From NCBI GenBank assembly GCA_019745975.1, contig JAIESQ010000013.1:1-64000 (forward strand): 64,000 nt of DNA, given 5' to 3'. The notes below the pieces were generated by a model. That model was not told the DNA's origin. It was given only the letters and a program-made list of their open reading frames with translations, and searched no databases. Within the stretch, counting starts at the first letter, position 1; each line of letters opens with the position of its first letter. This DNA is from Pirellulales bacterium. GTDB lineage: Bacteria; Planctomycetota; Planctomycetia; Pirellulales; JAEUIK01. A program made the position numbers and the translations under genes. Positions 34,937 to 43,648 of the stretch are shown here, piece after piece.

Positions 34937-36313
34937 CTAAGCCCCCTCCATGGGGATGACTTGCCGATGATCTCCGAACCCGGAACGTCGGTCGACAATC
35001 TTGAAGGCTTTGATCTGCGATCCCAACGATACGCCAATTTGAATATCGAGCAAGATATTTCCGTTAGAGATGTTGGTTGAAAACTCCGGGTACGCGACAA
35101 ACAGCGCCCCGCGCACGGCGTCCTCGTTTACGTCCTTTCCCTCGACGCGCAGGACCACACGATCTGCGGCTTCCACTCTGTCCAATTCGATTGTGATTCG
35201 TCCGGTTGCGCCTGTGACTCGCTCAACTGCGGCGGCGACCACATTGGCGTACAAGTTCATGTCGCCTGCCACAAACATGTCGTCCGTGCGACCCGTGAGT
35301 TGAATTGCCTGGAAGGGCAGTCCACAAGGGCACAGTGACCAGCGACCGCGATCGCCGGACCGATATCGCAACAGGGGCATCGCCTCCCGCAGCAACGTGG
35401 TGAAGACCAACTCGCCCTCGTCAGTAGATTGTCCTGTGTCAGGATCGATAATCTCCGTGACGAGGTGCATGTCGTTCAAGTTGAATGCTGTGCACTCCGG
35501 CAAGGCGAGGGTCTGTCCTCCGCCGATCTCCGTAGAGCCGTAGCTGTCCAACACCTCAGTATTCCAGTACTCTTGGAACAGCGATCGGCGATCGGGCGTT
35601 ACCGTTTCGCCTCCGAGAAGTACGCGCTCCAGCCGAGGCCGGTATCCCTCTCGCTCCGCTTGTCGGGTAATTGCGGCAAGGTAGGAGCAGGAGGAGATGA
35701 CCACGTTCGGCGAGAATCGCCTCATCCAGGCAACGGCCTCCACTGGGTCGTCCGCTCCGACCGGCAATGGCAGGCCGCCAGCCCGCTCCACGACGCGCTG
35801 CGCGGTCGCCGAGCCGATCCAAAAACCGTGACTCATCGGTAGCGCGAGAAGCGCGACCAGCCGACCGGGCTGCCCGAAGCGGAGCGCGAACGCAGCAAAG
35901 TTCGTCATTGCGTTCAGCTCCCGCGACGTAAAATAAACTCGTTTCGGTTCACCGGTCGTACCGGATGTCGTGAAAACGGCTGACACGTCATCTTCTGGAA
36001 CGCAGAGAAATTGCTGCCAATTGCGAATATCGGCCGCGGTAGTGAACGGCAGGTGACGCAGGTCGGCTATCGTGCGAATATCACGCGGATGAAGGCCAGT
36101 CTGTGAGAAGTGGGAACGATAGTAGGGGGATCGTTGATACGCATACGAGATCGTTCGCCGCATCCTGCGGTTCTGAACGGCTCGCAACACCTTGGGTGCC
36201 ATGCCATTTCTGCGGAACCGCTGTGCAAAATAAGCGATCTGTCGGACCCGTTGCGGACGGTGGGTGTACAGCTCGAAGGCGCGCGTCGTCAAATCAACGG
36301 CAATAGCTAGCAT
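34937..36313 (-). CDS. PaaK-like adenylate-forming enzyme
   Basis: The 458-residue protein belongs to the ANL superfamily. The phosphate-binding loop is TTSGTTGEPKRVYF and the adenine-side motif is SYGSTEIGGG, followed by YRSGDRG and a GRTDDM hinge. Overall layout resembles phenylacetate-CoA ligase (PaaK), which activates a carboxylate with ATP. Neither phenylacetate degradation genes nor a carrier protein is nearby; instead it sits between a ferredoxin and a metal ATPase, 2 bp from the latter. The substrate is therefore unknown. The ATG at 36313 replaces a longer upstream frame that does not fit the family. Confidence 0.8.
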   Translation of the reverse strand: MLAIAVDLTTRAFELYTHRPQRVRQIAYFAQRFRRNGMAPKVLRAVQNRRMRRTISYAYQRSPYYRSHFSQTGLHPRDIRTIADLRHLPFTTAADIRNWQQFLCVPEDDVSAVFTTSGTTGEPKRVYFTSRELNAMTNFAAFALRFGQPGRLVALLALPMSHGFWIGSATAQRVVERAGGLPLPVGADDPVEAVAWMRRFSPNVVISSCSYLAAITRQAEREGYRPRLERVLLGGETVTPDRRSLFQEYWNTEVLDSYGSTEIGGGQTLALPECTAFNLNDMHLVTEIIDPDTGQSTDEGELVFTTLLREAMPLLRYRSGDRGRWSLCPCGLPFQAIQLTGRTDDMFVAGDMNLYANVVAAAVERVTGATGRITIELDRVEAADRVVLRVEGKDVNEDAVRGALFVAYPEFSTNISNGNILLDIQIGVSLGSQIKAFKIVDRRSGFGDHRQVIPMEGA

Positions 36314-36350
36314 CGGGCCACCCACTTCCTGAAGTCCTGATAACGGCTCC

Positions 36351-36647
36351 TCATTTCCGGCGGTTGCACAGCGGGCCCTCCAAGGGTGGCCTTTGCTCGG
36401 TAATGCTGGGGCACTTTGGTGCCATCTCGGCATTGAGGGCAATGAAGTCCTTCCATTCTTCCGGCACGTCATCCTCCTGATAGATTGCCTCTACCGGACA
36501 TTCGGGCACGCACGCTTCGCAATCGATGCACTCGTCTGGCTGGATATACAACAGTTGCTCGCCTTCGTAGAAGCATTCCACCGGACAAACGACGACACAG
36601 TTCGTGTACTTGCAGTCAAAACACGGCTGACAGACAACGTGGGTCAT
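36351..36647 (-). CDS. Ferredoxin with [3Fe-4S]/[4Fe-4S]-type cysteines (FdxA-like)
   Basis: The 98-residue protein has Cys at 6, 9, 12, 17, 21 and 25 (CFDCKYTNCVVVCPV) and a second set at 40, 43, 46 and 50 (CIDCEACVPECPV). The pattern and the THVV...C start match seven-iron FdxA-type ferredoxins, which carry electrons at low potential. It heads the operon containing the PaaK-like enzyme and the APC-type ATPase. A redox step in that pathway is implied but unknown. Confidence 0.88.
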   Translation of the reverse strand: MTHVVCQPCFDCKYTNCVVVCPVECFYEGEQLLYIQPDECIDCEACVPECPVEAIYQEDDVPEEWKDFIALNAEMAPKCPSITEQRPPLEGPLCNRRK

Positions 36648-36723
36648 AGCTTCGACCCTCCTTCATGAGTTCAACTGCTGATGCAGCACCTGCCGCCAGC
36701 ATTGCTACCATCTCACACCACGA

Positions 36724-36957
36724 CTAAGTTGCCCGCCGATCCGCCGTGCCATCGATCATGAAGCCGATTCCTGCCAGCGCCCATATGAGTCCATCGCTGA
36801 AGTAGTGCTGTTCGCTGGCACCGAGGAGCGAGCCTCCGTTCCACATCGCCAAGGTAGCGCCGACGATCTCAAGAAGGGCCATCACGAGGAGCACGCGTCC
36901 CAAGATAATTCGAATGTTCCGAGGTCGCCTCGAATTGGAGACAGTCGCCTGATTCAT
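36724..36957 (-). CDS. Small membrane protein
   Basis: The 77-residue protein starts at an ATG preceded by AAAGGA. After a basic start (RRPRNIRII) two hydrophobic segments (about 22-40 and 55-70) predict two membrane helices. It is upstream of the ferredoxin operon on the same strand. No family is recognised. Confidence 0.55.
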   Translation of the reverse strand: MNQATVSNSRRPRNIRIILGRVLLVMALLEIVGATLAMWNGGSLLGASEQHYFSDGLIWALAGIGFMIDGTADRRAT

Positions 36958-37060
36958 GGCACGGTCCTTTCGTTCGTTATTGTGGTCCTGCCCGCACCGT
37001 GCGAGCAAAATGTGCTGTCACCGAGTCGCCCTATCGATCCGCTGACTCATGGTTGCCACA

Positions 37061-37261
37061 CTAGGCCGCTTCGCGCGGTCTTCGCCCTTGCTTCAGTCCA
37101 ATTCCAAACTCTTTCGCGAACTTCAGGAGAGTGGCAGCGCAGATCGAATTCGATAGCATCTCGCGCGTTCTACTGGCACCGTGCCGTTGAATCAGTTCCG
37201 CCAGCCGTTTACGCTCCGCAAACTTGTAAGTCAGAGGGCGCCCGCGTCTTTTTCGTGGCAT
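37061..37261 (-). CDS. Small basic protein, possible HTH
   Basis: The 66-residue protein is rich in Arg/Lys (MPRKRRGRPLTYKFAERK). The middle, ELIQRHGASRTREMLSNS, has the spacing of a helix-turn-helix. It may be a small DNA-binding protein of the efflux region, but no known family is matched. An upstream GGACGGA could serve as a weak ribosome site. Confidence 0.45.
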   Translation of the reverse strand: MPRKRRGRPLTYKFAERKRLAELIQRHGASRTREMLSNSICAATLLKFAKEFGIGLKQGRRPREAA

Positions 37262-37385
37262 ATTCTGTCCGTCCTAATTCAACCAGGTTTGCGTAATGGC
37301 TGCATCCGCGTGCCCTTTGGGACTTCGACTTGGTTTTGTCAGTGCGAAAGTTCGTTGGGCACGATCTTATGCCGCTATCGGCCGC

Positions 37386-37730
37386 TTAGAACTTCGGCTT
37401 TGCCTCGAAGGTCCCATTTGGACCAGCTAACCGGATCGGTTGCTCACCACCATGTTCCACGGTCTCCCAAAGCTCTCGCGGCGAAAGCGCGCGGCCGCGA
37501 ACAGGATGGATCACGAACGTTTTTGACTCGACGTCCGCACGCACTTCAGCCACGCCGTCGAGTTTGCGAACTTTGTCCGCTATTTTCTTGGCGCACACTG
37601 GACACATCTTTTTCGTCGTTATTGTTGTCGCGGCGTTTGTCTCTGCCGCCCCAGCGGTCGAGCTAAAGCCAATCGCAACAGTCATAACAACGGCGACAAA
37701 CCATCGTCTCGAAAATTGCTGAGAATACAT
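37386..37730 (-). CDS. Periplasmic HMA-domain protein (MerP-like)
   Basis: The 114-residue protein has a signal peptide (residues 10-28, cleavage near AGAAE) and an HMA domain with Cys43/Cys46 in KMCPVCAKKI. The CxxC pair of HMA proteins binds Hg, Cu or Zn. The rest, VRKLDGVAEVRADVESKTF, matches the HMA beta-alpha-beta fold. It is the last gene of the RND efflux operon and likely hands metal to or buffers metal for the pump. Confidence 0.75.
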   Translation of the reverse strand: MYSQQFSRRWFVAVVMTVAIGFSSTAGAAETNAATTITTKKMCPVCAKKIADKVRKLDGVAEVRADVESKTFVIHPVRGRALSPRELWETVEHGGEQPIRLAGPNGTFEAKPKF

Positions 37731-37813
37731 TCTTGCACTCCTTTAGAAAGCAGAAGTAGTCCGAAAAAGGCCGCACGGGCTTTTGAACAATGAGGGACGT
37801 TTCGTCCGGACCC

Positions 37814-38170
37814 TCATTCCGTCCGCGCCGGCGGTTTCGTACCGAATTTGGCTTCATACTGAGCGGCGAATTTCGCTTCGAAGTCTGGGTGGCAAATGAA
37901 GCACTGTGACTCCGGCCGGTTGTGTTCTTTGCACCAGTCGCCCTTCTTCTGAAACTCGGCGGCCAGTTTCGTGCTGCATTGCGCACAACTCCCTTCCGGG
38001 ACGCCATGCTCGACGCACCACCATCCGCCGTGCTCTGGGGCCGCGACTTTCGTCGCTGCCGGGGCTCCAGCTTCGCCCTGTCCTGGCTGCGCCTGGCCGC
38101 AGCCGCCGACAAAAACCATCGCGGAGCCTAGCACCATTGCCAAACCAATCCACTTGATGTTTAAAGACAT
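37814..38170 (-). CDS. Lipoprotein with duplicated WCxEH...PE..C..C motif
   Basis: The 118-residue protein has a lipobox (VFVGGC, Cys24) and is anchored as a lipoprotein. The mature part contains two copies of a Cys/His motif, WCVEHGVPEGSCAQC and WCKEHNRPESQCFIC. The same motif occurs in the N-terminal part of the adaptor encoded at 41409-43052. Each copy offers three Cys and one His, so metal binding is likely. It probably passes metal to the adaptor/pump, much as CusF does in another system; this is inferred. Confidence 0.65.
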   Translation of the reverse strand: MSLNIKWIGLAMVLGSAMVFVGGCGQAQPGQGEAGAPAATKVAAPEHGGWWCVEHGVPEGSCAQCSTKLAAEFQKKGDWCKEHNRPESQCFICHPDFEAKFAAQYEAKFGTKPPARTE

Positions 38171-38200
38171 TGCTTCTCCTTTTGTGTTGTTCGCGCGAAC

Positions 38201-41200
38201 CTAAGGTAACCGTACTGAAACAATCTCCGATTCCTCTCGGATGTCGAATGAGTCCTGTGTTTGTTCAATGGCTTCCACGTCGTCGTGAGAGCGAATTGGA
38301 AGATTGAAGATCATGTAAAGGACGCGCAGCACCAGCAGGCTCATGATCATGGCGCTACACACGCCGCCGATCACGACGGTGGCCAGCGGCCGTTGAACCT
38401 CTGCACCCATGCCGGTGCTAAAAGCCATCGGCACGAAGCCGAGGCTTGCAACGAGCGTAGTCATTAAGATCGGCCGAAGTCGCGTCATGGCTGCTTCTTC
38501 CACGGCCTGATCCAATGAGCGCCCCAACCGCCGCAATTGGCGGATTGTTGAGACTAACAGCATGTCGTCCAGCACAGCGACCCCTGACAATGCAATGAAT
38601 CCTACCGCGGCTGAGATTGAAAACGGCATATCCCGAATCCAGAGCGCGACGATGCCCCCAATCCAAGCAAAAGGAACTCCGGTGAAGACTCTCACGGAGT
38701 CGACGACATTGCGATACGTCATGTAGAGCAATGCGAAGATCATGACTAGCGCAATGGGGACCACAAGCATCAGGCGCGACTGGGCGCGCGCGAGGTTTTC
38801 GAACTGACCGCCCCACTCAACGCGATAGCGGCCCGTGGGCAGTTGCACCTGCTCGGCTACTTTTCGACGCGCCTCAGCCACGAAGGTTCCCATATCCCGA
38901 CCCCGCACGTTGGCCGAAACGGTGATGCGACGCTGGTACCACTCGCGTTTAATCGTGTTTGGTCCTTCCACGGTCTCGACCGTGGCCAGCCGCGATAACG
39001 GGATATTCTCTCCGGTCGGAGTGGCTACGAGGATCGACTTGATTGCGTCCGAATTCGCTCGGGCCTTCTCGGGGAGACGAACGACCAGCGGAAATCGCAA
39101 TTGGCCTTCGTAGACTTCACCAACATGGTTGCTGCCTAGCGATTCAACGAGGGTCAGGATCGTCTTTGCAGGGATTCCGTAGCGGGCGATTTCATCCTGC
39201 TTGATATGGATTTGGAGGACAGGCTGGCCAGTCATTTGCTCCGTGTTCACATCGGCTGCTCCATCGATCGAGCGCAGCACGCCTTCGATTTCACTGGCCT
39301 TCTTGACCAGCACATCAAAGTCATCCCCATAGAGAATCGCTGCGACTTCTGATCGAACACCCGAGATCATCTCATTCATCCGCATCTCGATCGGTTGAGT
39401 CATGGCAAGCCTCGGGCCGAGGAGGGCGCGGAGTTCCTCCTGGATCGAGACGGTCAACTCGTCCTGTGTCTCGGCGCGCTTCCACTCGCCACGTGGCCGC
39501 AAAGTGATGAACAAATCAGTCAGCTCGACTCCCATCGGGTCCGTGGCAACCTCGGCCGTGCCTACACGGCTCCACACCTGGGCGATTTCCGAGGGGAATT
39601 TCTCAAGCAGCGTCCGCTCCATCTGCGTGTTGTAGCGGTTGGTCTCCTCCAGGTCCGTGCCCGCTAGGCGGACCACATTCACCACGATGGCCCCTTCCGA
39701 CAGCTTGGGCACGAACTCGGAGCCGAGTTGTGGAGCAATCACACCGAAAGCGAACACCAAGGCGCCCACAGCGAAGGCGATCACGGCGACCTTGTGCGTC
39801 ATCGTGAAATGCAGCACTGGCTTATAGAGCCGCTTCAGGATGCGGATCAGCAGAGGGTCGCGTTCCTCTATCTTCTTGGGCAAAAGGAGGCTTGCTAACA
39901 CGGGCATCAGCGTCAGCGACAGGACCATCGAGCCGGCCAGGGCGAAGATTACCGTCAATGCCATCGGCCGGAACAACTTCCCTTCGACCCCTTCAAGCGT
40001 GAGGATCGGAAGGTAAACAATCATGATGATCAGCTCGCCGAACATGGTGGGCTTGCGAACCTCGACAGCCGCGTCGCGCACCACGTCGATCATGCTTCGT
40101 CTGCGGTTGTCCCCATGTGCAATATGACGCACACAGTTCTCGACCATCACGACCGAACTATCGACGACGAGACCGAAGTCGATTGCCCCGAGGCTCAAGA
40201 GACTGGCTGAGATCCCAAACTGCAACATGCCCGAAAAGGCAAACAACATCGAAAGCGGTATTGCAAGCGCCACAATCAATCCGGCTCGCAAGTTGCCAAG
40301 AAAGACGAATAAGACCGCAACCACCAGAAGTCCGCCTTCCAGCAGGTTCTTCTTGACTGTCTCGATGACGTGGTCAATCAGTTCAGTCCGGTCATAGACG
40401 GTTTGAATCTGCATGCCGCTCGGAAGCGTACTCTTAATCTCTTCGAGCTTGTTCTTGAGCGCCCACGTCACGTCGTGGCTGTTTTCGCCCATCAACATGA
40501 AACCCAGGCCGAGCACAGCTTCCCCACGACCATTGGCTGTGACAGTGCCGCGGCGAATCTCGTGGCCGACCTGTACGTCGGCCACGTCGCGCACCCGGAT
40601 CGGCACGCCATCCTTAGCGGTGACTACAATATTCTCTATCTGTTGAGCATTTACCGTGCGGCCGACGCCGTGAACAAGCTGCAACCGTTTCTCTTCGGTG
40701 ATCGTGCCGCCGCCGACATTGCGGTTGTTGGCGGCAACCGCCTCGACGACTTCGTCAAAGGTCAACTCGTATTTGATCAAGCGATCGGGATCAATTCGCA
40801 CCTGGTACTGCTTCTCGTATCCGCCCCAACTGTTCACCTCCGCGACCCCGCGCACCGAGCGCAACTGTGGCTTTACGACCCAATCATGCGTTGTGCGCAG
40901 ATTGGTCAGCAACTCGATACGTTTCGCCTCTGGCAATGTCGAAACGTCCACGCCCTCGTAGGTGAGCACGTAATGGAAAACCTCGCCTAATCCCGTCGAC
41001 ACCGGGCCCATTTGTGGGCGACTGATTCCATCTGGCAGAACGACGGTAGTTAGTCGCTCGTTGATCAACTGCCGGGCAAAATAGATGTCGATGCCGTCCT
41101 CGAATGTCACCACCACTTGCGACAGGCCGAACTTTGAGATCGACCGCAGCATTTCCAGACCCGGCAGGCCGCTGATCGCTTGCTCAACCGGAAAGGTGAT

Positions 41201-41392
41201 CTGCCGCTCGACTTCTTCCGGTGAGAGTGATGGAGCGATGGTGTTGATTTGTACCTGAACCGGCGTCGTGTCGGGAAACGCGTCGATATCCAAGTGTCGC
41301 AATGACACGGCGCCCGCGGCAGCAAACGCCAGGACCGCTAGGATTACCAGCGCGCGGTGGCGGAGCGAAAAATCGATGATCGAGTTGAGCAC
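38201..41392 (-). CDS. RND heavy-metal efflux pump (CzcA/CusA family)
   Basis: The 1063-residue protein has full RND length and layout: an N-terminal helix (LVILAVLAFAAAGAVSL), a large periplasmic loop, a six-helix group around 340-520, and a repeat of this in the second half. The proton-relay segment on the fourth helix reads DFGLVVDSSVVMVEN, typical of the heavy-metal subfamily. Proton-driven export of divalent or monovalent metal from periplasm or cytoplasm is expected. It lies 16 bp downstream of the adaptor gene. Motifs do not distinguish between Zn/Cd/Co and Cu/Ag export. Confidence 0.9.
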   Translation of the reverse strand: MLNSIIDFSLRHRALVILAVLAFAAAGAVSLRHLDIDAFPDTTPVQVQINTIAPSLSPEEVERQITFPVEQAISGLPGLEMLRSISKFGLSQVVVTFEDGIDIYFARQLINERLTTVVLPDGISRPQMGPVSTGLGEVFHYVLTYEGVDVSTLPEAKRIELLTNLRTTHDWVVKPQLRSVRGVAEVNSWGGYEKQYQVRIDPDRLIKYELTFDEVVEAVAANNRNVGGGTITEEKRLQLVHGVGRTVNAQQIENIVVTAKDGVPIRVRDVADVQVGHEIRRGTVTANGRGEAVLGLGFMLMGENSHDVTWALKNKLEEIKSTLPSGMQIQTVYDRTELIDHVIETVKKNLLEGGLLVVAVLFVFLGNLRAGLIVALAIPLSMLFAFSGMLQFGISASLLSLGAIDFGLVVDSSVVMVENCVRHIAHGDNRRRSMIDVVRDAAVEVRKPTMFGELIIMIVYLPILTLEGVEGKLFRPMALTVIFALAGSMVLSLTLMPVLASLLLPKKIEERDPLLIRILKRLYKPVLHFTMTHKVAVIAFAVGALVFAFGVIAPQLGSEFVPKLSEGAIVVNVVRLAGTDLEETNRYNTQMERTLLEKFPSEIAQVWSRVGTAEVATDPMGVELTDLFITLRPRGEWKRAETQDELTVSIQEELRALLGPRLAMTQPIEMRMNEMISGVRSEVAAILYGDDFDVLVKKASEIEGVLRSIDGAADVNTEQMTGQPVLQIHIKQDEIARYGIPAKTILTLVESLGSNHVGEVYEGQLRFPLVVRLPEKARANSDAIKSILVATPTGENIPLSRLATVETVEGPNTIKREWYQRRITVSANVRGRDMGTFVAEARRKVAEQVQLPTGRYRVEWGGQFENLARAQSRLMLVVPIALVMIFALLYMTYRNVVDSVRVFTGVPFAWIGGIVALWIRDMPFSISAAVGFIALSGVAVLDDMLLVSTIRQLRRLGRSLDQAVEEAAMTRLRPILMTTLVASLGFVPMAFSTGMGAEVQRPLATVVIGGVCSAMIMSLLVLRVLYMIFNLPIRSHDDVEAIEQTQDSFDIREESEIVSVRLP

Positions 41393-41408
41393 GGTCCGTC
41401 AAGCCTCC

Positions 41409-43052
41409 TTACTTGCCGCAGGTACAGCCTTCGCCCAAATTGTTCTTCAAAAGCTGGGCGCTGATCACGTCGCTTCCCTTCGTTGCCACAACTTCGCCGG
41501 GCAGAAGGCCCGCGATAATTTCCGTGAATCCGTCCTGTTTTGCCCCCAGCCGGACCGAGCGGACATGGAAGACCTTGGGGCTTTCCGGGCTGTCGAAGTA
41601 ATGCTTGTCTCGCACGAAGACGACGTGGCAACAGCCTTCCCAGTGGACCGACTCGTTCGGGACAACAATTGCTTCCGGCTCTTCACGGAGGATGATCCGG
41701 CCTGCCCCGAAGGTCTCGTCACGAAGCCCGCCGTCGGCGTTCGGCAATTCAGCCCGGACTTTGACCATCCGAGTCTTCTTGTCGGCGGCAGTGCTGATCC
41801 AACTCAGGGACCCCGTGATTTCTTGCTGGCTTCCATCCGGCCGGAATCGGACCGGTTGACCTACGGACAATCTGCCTGCCTCTTCCAGCGGGACGTTTAG
41901 GTTCAGCCACATCCGGCTCGCATCCGCGATTTGAAACAGGATCGTCGACGTATCAACCACTTCACCGGCGACCACCTGTCGTTCGATGACAACGCCATCC
42001 ATTGGGGAGCGAACGGGCAAGAGGTTGGCCGTTACGACCGTGCTAAGCAAGTCAGGTGAGAGCGCATCTTCCAGACCAAGGTGCCGCAAGCGAGCTACCC
42101 GCTCCTCACTCGACAGGCCCTTCAATGTACCCAAGTCGACGGGTATTCCCAGGTTGGCAAACGCTTGCTGCGTCTTGAGCACAGCAACGCGGGCCTTTTC
42201 AAATGCAGCCTCGGCTTCCAGCACCTGTCGGCCCGCAATCGAACCTTCGGGAAGAGCTTGCAACCGTTCCATTGTCTTTCGAAGGAGGTCTTCCTGAACG
42301 AGTGCGTCTACGAGTTCACTCTTCGCCTGACCGATCAACAACGAGTCGAGGATTACCACCACCTCGCCTGCGCGTACGCGGTCGCCGACCTTCTTCTCGA
42401 CGCGCCAGATCGTTCCCGCTGCTCGCGGTGACAGATTGGCGTATCGCGTTTGGTCGTATGTGATATCGCCGTTGCCGCCGATCCATTCGCTGATCGCACG
42501 GCGTTCCACCAGTTCCACGTCTACGCCGGCATGTTTTACTGCTTCGAGCGACGCGAACTGAATACGCCGCTGATACACCTTGCACGCGCTGTTGTTCTTC
42601 GGCCTGTCCGCCAATTCCAAAGCACGCTTTGCCCGTTCGAAGTCGGCGTGCACAATCGATGGCGTTTCTTTCAACTGAGCGACGTTTGGATGGTGGAGCG
42701 GGCAGTTGTGAACGCCGTGCTCGGCACACCAACCATAGTCCGGCCCCTTAGGCAGCAAGTCTGGGTTGCACTCGACACACTTCGATTCAGGGACACCGTG
42801 CTCCTCGCACCAGTCCCTTTGAACCAGGTCGCCACTCCCAATGAGGGCAGAGAACTTCGGGAGCTTCCAGTCGGTGCTATGACCCCAAACCGCTAGAGCG
42901 GCCAAGCCGCCGACGACGGCTGCCGTCGGTATCATCTTTGTGAGCCAGGGCCAAAGTGCGGCGCTTCGGCGCGGTGGAGCGGCTGGGCTTGCCGGTTCGG
43001 TCACTGGCGGTGGCATCAGAGCGCCGCGGTGCGTGCTTGCAGATTGAGACAT
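41409..43052 (-). CDS. Periplasmic adaptor of RND metal efflux (CzcB family) with Cys/His domain
   Basis: The 547-residue protein has one N-terminal membrane helix (about residues 39-58) and then two Cys/His motifs: DWCEEHGVPESKCVEC and GWCAEHGVHNCPLHHP. The remainder is a membrane-fusion protein: lipoyl halves around YANLSPRAAGTIWRVEKKVGDRV, cited here as PRAAGTIWRVEKKVGD, and SPMDGVVIERQVVAGEVVD, a helical hairpin between them, and beta-barrel domains. The C-terminus ends EGCTCGK. It links the RND pump to the outer-membrane channel; the Cys/His part may collect metal. The ATG at 43052 has GGAG upstream. Confidence 0.88.
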   Translation of the reverse strand: MSQSASTHRGALMPPPVTEPASPAAPPRRSAALWPWLTKMIPTAAVVGGLAALAVWGHSTDWKLPKFSALIGSGDLVQRDWCEEHGVPESKCVECNPDLLPKGPDYGWCAEHGVHNCPLHHPNVAQLKETPSIVHADFERAKRALELADRPKNNSACKVYQRRIQFASLEAVKHAGVDVELVERRAISEWIGGNGDITYDQTRYANLSPRAAGTIWRVEKKVGDRVRAGEVVVILDSLLIGQAKSELVDALVQEDLLRKTMERLQALPEGSIAGRQVLEAEAAFEKARVAVLKTQQAFANLGIPVDLGTLKGLSSEERVARLRHLGLEDALSPDLLSTVVTANLLPVRSPMDGVVIERQVVAGEVVDTSTILFQIADASRMWLNLNVPLEEAGRLSVGQPVRFRPDGSQQEITGSLSWISTAADKKTRMVKVRAELPNADGGLRDETFGAGRIILREEPEAIVVPNESVHWEGCCHVVFVRDKHYFDSPESPKVFHVRSVRLGAKQDGFTEIIAGLLPGEVVATKGSDVISAQLLKNNLGEGCTCGK

Positions 43053-43192
43053 ACGTAAAGCTCCGAGGAAATAATCCAAGGTGTCGGCCGATCAGGCGTA
43101 CCAAAGGATTCTTAGGCCCAAAGAGAACTGCCGGGCTCACTTCACTGAGCGCGCAGCACCAACCGCAGAGGGTCAGTCGTGGGCGAGACGCT

Positions 43193-43594
43193 TCAAATCA
43201 AGAGGATTTGATGCAAGAGGTGAAGGCGAAGCGGAGGCTCCAGTGCGGAGGCTCCACTAGCAACATAAGCCCAATTGGAGGATTCAGTTTGGCTGTCTGC
43301 GACCACGGCAATGAAGGCCAAATAGTCGAAGCCAAACACCAGTTGCGGCGCATCGAGTTGAGTCTTCTCGGGAGGGACAAACGTGCAGACGCCACTGCAC
43401 TCTAGCCGACAGTTGCACGGGGCCTGCGAAGGCTCCCCTTCCCCGGCGTCCTCGCAATCGCAACACCTGACGGTCGAGACAACCTGGATTGAGGAAGTTT
43501 CGAGGGCGCAGTCGCGCGCAGGATGCCAGCACCAACCAGACAATGCCTGGATTAGCAGCAAACCCGCCATCAGATTGGACGAAACCGCGCGCAT
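43193..43594 (-). CDS. Cys-rich exported protein heading the efflux operon
   Basis: The 133-residue protein has a signal-like start (LMAGLLLIQALSG) and a Cys-rich middle: CWHPARDC, CCDC, CNC and ECSGVC. The C-terminus ends LRLHLLHQILLI. It resembles in design the protein at 15977-16420. As first gene of the RND operon, behind a plausible promoter at 43620-43648, it may sense or sequester metal. No domain family is assigned. Confidence 0.55.
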   Translation of the reverse strand: MRAVSSNLMAGLLLIQALSGWCWHPARDCALETSSIQVVSTVRCCDCEDAGEGEPSQAPCNCRLECSGVCTFVPPEKTQLDAPQLVFGFDYLAFIAVVADSQTESSNWAYVASGASALEPPLRLHLLHQILLI

Positions 43595-43619
43595 CTGCTT
43601 GGTACCTTATCCTAAAACC

Positions 43620-43648
43620 ATCATCACGATTGTCGGCCTTTGGGTCAA
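43620..43648 (-). promoter_or_regulatory. Candidate promoter of the RND efflux operon
   Basis: On the minus strand TTGACC (43648-43643) and GATGAT (43625-43620) are 17 nt apart and lie 26 nt before the Cys-rich gene. The -10 is weak, which suits an activated promoter. No MerR or ArsR gene is adjacent. Confidence 0.35.
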
